From Viscum album (lineage: Eukaryota; Streptophyta; Magnoliopsida; Santalales; Viscaceae): DNA of 64,000 nucleotides. The stretch lies in contig OY728157.1 in the NCBI GenBank assembly GCA_963277665.1, positions 367,674,067-367,738,066 on the forward strand, read 5' to 3'. The notes under the pieces were generated by a model that saw nothing but the letters and a program-made list of their open reading frames with translations, ran no database searches and was not told the DNA's origin. Below are positions 56,713 through 64,000 of this stretch, in pieces. Each line of letters begins with the position of its first letter. Position 1 is the stretch's first letter. Position numbers and translations under genes: made by a program.

Positions 56713-59700
56713 GGAGTTATGGAGGGTCGAATATTTTATAATAATATTAAATCTATTATGTTCCGAGTGATTTATGTACCCGATCTGAAAACCCAAAAAA
56801 GACATCCAATATTGGACTCATAATTTCTATCTCGAAGTCCGGGTTGCACCACCGCTGACGGTTTGTAAATTCAAGGCCGCATGATGGAGTTATAGTCAAA
56901 ACAGTGTTTCCTAATGAAAATAAGAATAAAAATATTATATTATTGTTATTATTTTTTTAATGCCTCTTCATTTATCCAAGGGATTATCACGCTCAACCTC
57001 TTATACGGGCAGTGCTCCCCATGATTGACTACACTTTTAAATAATTTATTTTATTTTGACATTATTGGCATTAATATCATAATCATTATTAAAAGTGAAT
57101 AAATGTTCAATCCCTCACACAGATCACTAACTCCACCCCTCCTTCTTCCCCCCATGCACTGCTTGTGTGTGCCACCTCAAATCTATTCTCAATACAATGT
57201 TATTATTAAAAAAATTAATAATAATAACACCCATCATTAATGTTCTAATTTCATCCCATTAAATTAGTTTATCATGGTTATTCTTATATTAAATTAAAAC
57301 CATTCCATTTAATTAATCACACACTAAAAGCCACCATTACCATTATTATTTAATATAATAGTAACAAAATAATCATTCAATATCATCAATAGTTTTCCAT
57401 CATTATCATTAGTAATTATTATTATAATTTCCGCTCGTCGTATTGCCCCTTTGTGCTAGCCCGATCTTCCACACCGCCCCAAATCATCGGAGCCGCCTCG
57501 CAAGCCACCAGAGCTACCTCACCTAGATTCCATGGTCGCATGATCGCCTCACCGAACCGCCGCCTTAAATAGATAAAACCCTCATCGGACCAGTGGCACG
57601 TTATCCTTCTACATGCTATTCTGGCTTCGGTTTTAACTCGAAAAAAAAGACGAATTTTGATCTCTGATCCATGGGTCAAGATCTCCGCGTTCATATGTCG
57701 CGCTCAACCAAACATTGAGTTTCCTTCGTGGTTCATTATTTTGCGATGAAGAACACGGGAAGAATACGTTGACCGTGAATAAGAAAGGATCCCGGTCTAA
57801 GTGCAGATCGATAGCCATGTTAGTTTGGACACTATTTTTGAGAATCAAGAATATGGGGGATTAGAAATTAAATATTTATCATGCCTTAAAAATATAAAAT
57901 TCAAGATAAAAAAGAAGAAAATTCATTCAATCAATTTTTTATCGATCCACGAATTAATTTATTTAATTCTCATTATTTATGAGAAATTTAAACCGGGGTA
58001 AGTAATCCACCATGATAAATCCTACCTATGTTTGGTTTGATCATTGGTGAAGATCGTGTTCATCAAGATCCGTTCGGTGTTGACGAAGATCGTACTTGCA
58101 CAACGATGGTAATAGGATTTTTCATTCATCATTCTTCGATTCGCTTGGATCCAAGGCTTCATCGTCGTTCTTCAACGGAGCAGATAGGAGAGAAGAGGAG
58201 ATGGAGCCATTGGAAAAAAGGGTTATGAGGCCAAGATATCATAACCATGAATTTATAACCTCCCATCAGGTTAAAGGATATTAATTAAATAATTAAATAA
58301 ACAATTACCTAATTATTTAATTATTCTCCCACTATAGCACATAATCCAAACACCCGACGCCAACAAAGGCTACACCCTGTTTAGGGTAAATCCTAAATTG
58401 TGAACCCAACCGTTCTCTTTGATTTTTGATCCGATCAAACATTTAAGAGATATCCCATTTCCTATTATTAACCGCGCATGTGTAATATAAAAACACATAA
58501 CATTTTTATGAAATTAATTCCGTGCACATCGGGCCTTGGAATTGCACATCGTCTCAGCGCCCATCATTGGAAACAATCATAGAAATATTTCAAAATCGTT
58601 TTAGAAAAAAAAACCAAGTCTCTATATCTAATATAACAACTGGGTCCCGTTGAAATCACAACCACCCCCACCTTAACATGGTCGTTTGGTCCTAGCCTAC
58701 CAGGTACCACCACTAGTTACCCTGCAGACACGTGGTTCCCACCTCAAAGTTCACCCACAAGCCTAAATGGGTCATCTGACTAATGATTATCCTCACAGGA
58801 CAACACATGTCCTTTCTAGGGTGATTTTTCCACACACACAAACACCCTAAAAATCTTCCGAAAAGGTCACCCATCATGATAAATACTCTAGGCCAAGCAC
58901 ACTTAACTATGGTGTTCTAATCAGGTAGGCTATTGAAAAGGAAGGTGCAACTTGTTGACATGAGTCATATCATTTAGTAATTTATCCCTTTATCATTTTG
59001 GAGTGTTACATGTGTTAACTGAATTTTTAATTTTATATACTCCATATAATTTTATAGTCCATATTATGTGGTTCTTAGACATAATATAAGAACAAATTCA
59101 TTTTTTTCAGATAAAAGAAGATTTTTTTTAAAAAAATGTAATTTTACAACCTTTTAATGGAAAAACCTTTTCAAAACCAATATTTGAAACTTTTATATAT
59201 TCAATTTAATTAAATTAAATTATTTTTATAATCGCGACATAAAAATTTATTTTGGATAAAATTTTGGTACTTTTCTAGAAACTTTTATTTTTTGATGAAA
59301 ACTAAAAAATATAAAATTTTAGTTGAATGAAATTTTTTAATCGAAATAATTTATTGTGGTAAATTATATATTTTAATGTTTTGGATGTAAAATTAGATTA
59401 TAATTTTATCATTTAATACCATATAGGTTACTATAAGTATTTTCACATTAAAATTTGACATAAACACATGCCAATCTTATGATAGTTTTTTCTTTTTAAA
59501 AACTCGGTTTTCAGTATTGAAAAATGGAATTAATTTTAAATTAATTAATGAAACTTATATGTTTCGAATTTGGTAAAATATTTTTCATTTTTTAATTTGT
59601 TATATCAAAATTATCTTTGGATAAATTTTTTTTATATTTCTGAAAACATTCAATTTTTTATGAATAGTGAAAAACACTACGTTATAGTTTAAAATCGACT

Positions 59701-60880
59701 TTTTATTTAAATAATTTATTATTTTATTTAAATTTATTTTATGTAAAAATAGATATATAATACCTATATTAGTTCAATTGAATTCATTGGAGTCAATTCA
59801 TAATAAAATTAGATGTATAAAATTTATTGAACTTTTTACAGTCTTTTACCCACCTCTTAGGAGCACTTGAAAATTAACATAAAACACACTGCTTCTGTGA
59901 GTTGAATTTAACAAATCCAAGAGACACGGTTGATATCAGTAAGTAAAATGTGGTTCAAAAAGATGAAAATATTTTTTGGTGAATAGTATCATTTTAATTA
60001 AATCAACCACGGTTAAAATTAAAAAAGGGTAATTAAGGGTAAAATTTAAATTATTATTAGCCTAACACATATCCTGATTCTATTAGATAAGTTTAATTTG
60101 ACCCAAAACAACATTACGAAAAAATATGATCCTTTATGTCCAAATGTATTATATTTGGACATTTATTATTATTTAAATCAAAGGAGAGTTAAAAGTGATA
60201 AATTTAATGATTAATAACTAAATTATTTTTAATATAGGGATTAACATAAGATAAATTAAACTATAAATATTATTTAGATATCTAAAATTATATCCTACAT
60301 AATGGTGTTTTATTCATAATTTTTAAATGAAGAATTATTTAATTTATTTATGACACAATGATGATGCAGTAATTACCTAATTAATGAAATATTAAAATAA
60401 TTGATATTATAAATATCCAAATAAATGTAATTTGATATATTTTTTGAATTACACTAATTTTATTGGTTAATATGACTTGTTAGTGTTAGTTATATGAATT
60501 ATTTTTGATGTAATAATGCAATTATGAATATAGAAAAAACAAAATACCAAATATTGTCAAAATTGACATAAAAGAGTTTTTATAACAAATATTATATTAT
60601 TAATTGATATTATATTCATAAAAATCTATGGTTCTGAAAAAATAATTATATATTGATAAGTGTGTCAATAATGAACCACTTTTTGTTCACTTGTATGTAT
60701 ATTGTATTCTTATTAACAATATAATAAAAAATACAAAGAGACATGGTAAATGCCAAACTATTTAACTAAGCGTTAAATCTAAAATATAAGGTTAATATAG
60801 TGACCCAAACCTATCTAAAACATATTGGTTGAGTGGTTATCGACTCATCCCCATAATTCCTGTTAAATAATTTATTTTGG
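56713..60880. repeat. Tandem duplication, copy B (~4.17 kb)
   Basis: Joins E2 LTR sequence (ATTCATTTT) directly to G3 LTR sequence (GGAGTTATGG). The three bases GGA are shared by both sides of the join. Copy B ends where unduplicated E2 LTR sequence resumes (ATCCATTAGAAACC). It differs from copy A by many scattered substitutions. Frames inside (57422-58284) are shadows. Confidence 0.85.
58632..59010 (-). mobile_element. Cassandra-like LTR, duplicated copy
   Basis: The copy of 54461-54838 inside the tandem duplication. Its 5S-like part lies at about 58863-58930 (minus: AGTTAAGTGTGCTTGG-like, GATGGGTGACC). It arose by segmental duplication, not by a second insertion. Confidence 0.82.
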
Positions 60881-60954
60881 ATCCATTAGAAACCTAAAAT
60901 GGTTTTATTATAAAATAATGTTTCTAGCTTTTCATATGTTTCCCCTCACCCCTC

Positions 60955-60964
60955 TTATAAATGG
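60955..60964 (+). promoter_or_regulatory. TATA-like sequence of the E2 3' LTR
   Basis: TTATAAATGG after CACCCCTC, one base different from the 5' LTR promoter (TTATAAAAGG). Confidence 0.55.
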
Positions 60965-61299
60965 GAACTCCCCCTTCTCTCTAATTCACACCCTCAAAGA
61001 CGTTAGGCTCGGCCAAACCTTTGCCCAAATATCCTCCCAACTCTCCTCCCTTCATCCTAGAGGGCTTAATTTAGTTATAAATCCAACCTAAGGTTCCCTT
61101 TTGATCAAATCAAAAGGAAGAACCTGATAAATAGGTAAATATTTCATCACCTCTTTCACGTTACAATGTTCTACCACGTCCTCTTTCTTTGTTGTTTCCA
61201 TTCTAAAATAATAACTATAGTATCTTCTATATAATATTCTTTTACTAAAAATATGGTACAACCATATTCATTATTCTATCCATCCTTTGAATGACATGT

Positions 61300-61535
61300 C
61301 ACCATACGTGCGTACAAATGGCTTAACGTCTCCACGTTGGGGTGTACTTGTTATTCAATACATTATTATTTTCATGGGTATAATAATGATGTATAATTGG
61401 TGTAAATAATAAATATATAATGATAATAATTCTGTATATATGATATAACATCAAATTATATATTATTTTAATATAAAAAAATTGATATTGTCGCTCAAGA
61501 GTACGTACGTATTACTGTGTTCAGGAACACAATGA
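61300..61535 (+). repeat. ~190 bp repeats with hairpin-like core (E2 3' LTR)
   Basis: Cores at 61310 (GCGTACAAATGGCTTAACGT, flanked by perfect ACGTG/CACGT) and 61501 (GTACGTACGTATTACTGTG, followed by the tight hairpin GTGTTCAGGAACAC). The first is 355 bp from the TATA box. Confidence 0.52.
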
Positions 61536-63711
61536 GATTCATTCCCCATTGTATACATTCAAAAATAATTTTCATTTAATGATTAAAAATAATGTTTAAA
61601 GACTTATTATCATTATGAATATTAATAAGAAACATCCCATCCATAACAAACGTGGCTTATGTAGCCAAGCATATAAAGGAGAATGAATCAGTTAACACCA
61701 GAAATGGTGTTAATACTAAAATATCAATAATTAAGATCATATATTATATCATATTAATATATATGGTAATTTTATAATTTAATTACAATGATTTCACCAT
61801 TATATATGAGATTAATGTACCCTCGACCAAGGAAATGTACAAGGTAAGGGGTTTCTAATCTCACTTTTAATTTCATGACATTTCCATTGTTCACAACTAA
61901 ATTATTGCATGTGGTGTATGTACTTCCCCATGATTATATTATTTGTGTAATATAATTTAATTAATGGGTATTTAAATCATCATTTTATGATCCTTCTTTA
62001 AGGGGGTGTATGTTTCGTAAATTACGAAATCGGTAAGGGAAATTCAAATATCAATTTCTACTCATTAGGTTTTACACAAACTTCATTGATTATTTTACTC
62101 CAAGATTATGTGTGAAATCAATATTTATTTTTTTATTTAATAATTTACACTCCTCTTTTTGTGGATATAGTTTTGTTACACATAATCACTCTATTTATAA
62201 ATTCTCATGTTATCGATATGAACTTGATAAGAGTAATTTTAGCTCAATTTCCATTCATTGTGTTAAACATCGAAGTCATTGGTGTTGCTGTAACAAGAAT
62301 ATGTGTGAATTTCCTCTAATTTATTTACACTTAATATACAATCACATTGAGTGTATTTATATTTTTCACACAAAATTATGTACTTGGATTATCCTTATCC
62401 TAAGGATACAGTCTTTATAACAGATTTCATATAAATTTACATCCTATTGATACTTATTTGTTGTTATGCACCAATCCACTTTTATTTGGTGTATATACTA
62501 TACCTTGAATTTTATATCATGAATACCTTTATTCTATTTTATTACCTAACTTATTTGTATTCAAGCGTCTCTCATTTGGTTAGGCACTTTAACTAAAATA
62601 CCATTTAAATGTTTTAAAAATTAATTCTTCTAAATCATTCGCATTAATGTCCATGTTTTAAAAATAGTTTTAATGTTTTATTTATATTGACATTAGTTTT
62701 TGAAAATTAAAATTCCTTTTAAAAGTTTCAATGTGGTATGGGACACTTTGATTCAAAAATCTATTTTAAACAGCTTCTTTATAATCAGTGAGACTTTTAA
62801 ATGTTTTAAAGAAAAATGGGGAAATTTATCTCAAATAATTTAGATGATTAACTTCATCTATGTCAATATCCATCATTATTCTCGATTGATTTTGATTTAT
62901 TATAATGTAATATTTCATATTCAATTTAATGAGTTATGTTTGACTATGGATGTGTTATTTTTAAACCATTCATGGTTTACGGATAAAGTATTGACATTTC
63001 GTATGCTAGTTTTAATATAAATGTTTATGTCATTTTAAAAATTTTAATATGAGGAATGCATTGGACTTTGTAAGTGATGTGTGGAGCTCGGTATAGCTCC
63101 TCTATACATCGGTAGGTATCATGAGACAAACTAGTGTCTGGGAACAAGGCCTTGACTAAATCTTATTTGATCTCTTGGCACAAGTCCTTGACTATGTGGT
63201 TATGAAGTCTAGCATTATGCAATCCATAATTATGAAAGCGGCTATTGATATTGCATGTTATTGTTCGACTAGTTGAATATCCATGTGAATAAGTAAATGG
63301 AATTAAATGATTTTTATCTTTTCCATATTATATAGATTTTCAAGTTTAAAGGATTTTGTTTTAGTCTTATACATTTCCTTAAATGTGAATGATTGTTTAT
63401 GAAATATTCCAATTTATTGTTATCATTAATGAGCATTTGAGCTCACCCCTTTTCTATGTTTTATTTTTCCCAGGATGTAAAGATTTATATTATGACTGAC
63501 CTAAAGTGATCATCTCTGGGATCTCAGTGTTGTCTATGGAAACAATGTTATTATAGTTTTCCATTTTATAATGTAATGTAAACCTTATGAATTTATATAC
63601 TACTTGCAAGGATACTAAACTAATTGGTCATTCGATACATGAACTTTTGGGATCATTCTAATGACATGTAATAATGCACAGACTTTAGGCTTCTGGTGTC
63701 GGGGTGTTACC

Positions 63712-63716
63712 TAAAT
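63712..63716. other. Right target-site duplication of E2 (TAAAT)
   Basis: TAAAT follows the LTR end GGGGTGTTACC, where the usual terminal A is C. It is identical to 12914-12918. Confidence 0.7.
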
Positions 63717-64000
63717 GGTCAAAACAACATAAAGAATTTTGGAAAAAAATGAGAATAAAAGAAATAATTTTCTTAGAACGGTGATCCCAATGGGTTGAGA
63801 GAGGCTTGAGAGTGGATAAATTATTTAATAAGTAAAATGTCAAAACTTCATAAAATATTAGGCTTTCTTATGTGGAAGTGAGTCACACTCTCATGGAAAT
63901 CATTTTAAAATATTAAAATGTTTAATAAGTCTTGGAGGATCCACTAAGGCTTTGTAAAATAAATCCAAAAAAATATAAAATCACAATTTTTAAACGTAAA
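63717..64000. other. Flanking AT-rich DNA, nothing recognised
   Basis: No coding sequence or repeat end seen. It should continue the sequence left of 12914 if E2 is a simple insertion. I could not identify that host sequence. Confidence 0.4.

Larger units (their letters stand above)
12919..63711 (+). mobile_element. E2: long-LTR, LARD-like Ty3/gypsy-type element with nested insertions
   Basis: A plus-strand element with 5' LTR (12919-14546 plus 38075-41285), primer site (41287), a 2.57 kb interior, polypurine tract (43844-43859) and 3' LTR (43860-63711). After removing insertions and one tandem duplication the LTRs are 4839 and about 4827 bp, and the element about 12.2 kb. The interior contains only a gag zinc-knuckle remnant, so enzymes would have had to come from another element. 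Family assignment to Ty3/gypsy rests on the knuckle type and on a primer site and LTR ends typical of plant gypsy elements. Confidence 0.8.
43860..63711 (+). repeat. E2 3' LTR with insertions and a tandem duplication
   Basis: Starts TGTAAAGCCCCAATATTTC at 43860, is interrupted after 43986, resumes at 54844, is disturbed by a tandem duplication (56713-60880) and ends GGGGTGTTACC at 63711. Removing these gives 127 + 1869 + 2831 = 4827 bp, against 4839 bp for the 5' LTR. That close agreement supports the whole reconstruction. Confidence 0.8.
60881..63711 (+). repeat. E2 3' LTR, distal part
   Basis: Includes the TATA-like TTATAAATGG (60955-60964), hairpin cores at 61310 and 61501, the block GGAGCTCGGTATAGCTCCTC near 63080, the GAGCATTTGAGCTCACCCC block near 63430, and the LTR end at 63711. 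The frame at 62112-62420 is a chance AT-rich frame. Confidence 0.82.

Noticed and set aside
53926..58284. A small conserved protein seen at 53926-54114 and 58096-58284
   Set aside because: The similarity reflects the duplicated LTR DNA, with a third, broken version near 47900. Nothing points to selection on the protein.
56713..59010. A third independent gypsy insertion or solo LTR
   Set aside because: It has the same truncated boundaries and the same following E2 sequence as copy A, so it is part of a tandem duplication.

Overview
The window is repeat-derived plant nuclear DNA, probably from an angiosperm with a large genome. Nothing in it looks like an intact host gene. The evidence is a Sirevirus-type Ty1/copia element, two related Ty3/gypsy chromovirus elements, a Cassandra-type LTR carrying a 5S rRNA-like sequence, and two members of a very long-LTR family. 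Plant initiator-Met-type primer sites are recognisable throughout. I cannot name the species. Nearly all open frames of 60-150 codons are chance frames or shadows; the real coding traces are broken retrotransposon genes.

Layout. (1) 1-10593 is element E1, cut by the window edge: 5' LTR 1-3746, internal region 3747-6113, 3' LTR 6114-10593. (2) 10594-12918 is AT-rich DNA with only weak LTR-like traces. (3) 12919-63711 is a second member, E2, flanked by TAAAT on both sides. Its 5' LTR (12919-14546 plus 38075-41285, 4839 bp) and 3' LTR (43860-63711, about 4827 bp once insertions and a duplication are removed) enclose a 2.57 kb interior holding only a gag zinc-knuckle remnant and an antisense tRNA-like sequence. 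The family looks like a LARD, a large non-autonomous retrotransposon derivative.

(4) Gypsy element G2 (14547-38074, minus strand) lies inside the E2 5' LTR. It is a Tekay/Del-like chromovirus with decayed gag, protease, RT, RNase H and integrase. (5) Copia element C1 (14961-27583, plus strand) lies inside one LTR of G2. It is a decayed Sirevirus with gag-pol, an additional post-pol ORF and several polypurine tracts. (6) Inside the E2 3' LTR, between AGTAT repeats (43982-43986 and 54839-54843), lies gypsy element G3 (43987-54455, minus strand, internally deleted), directly abutted by a Cassandra-like LTR (54461-54838). (7) A segment of about 4.17 kb containing part of the G3 LTR, the Cassandra LTR and part of the E2 LTR was then duplicated in tandem (52536-56712 and 56713-60880). 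(8) 63712-64000 is flanking DNA.

The relative order follows from nesting: E2 first, then G2, then C1 on the left arm; E2 first, then G3/Cassandra, then the duplication on the right arm. All coding parts are dead. The most unusual items are a recurrent hairpin-like core repeated about every 190 bp in the transcribed part of the E LTRs, the antisense tRNA-like sequence shared by both E interiors, the Cassandra/G3 junction, the tandem duplication, and the nonsense-only decay of the last part of the C1 extra ORF.
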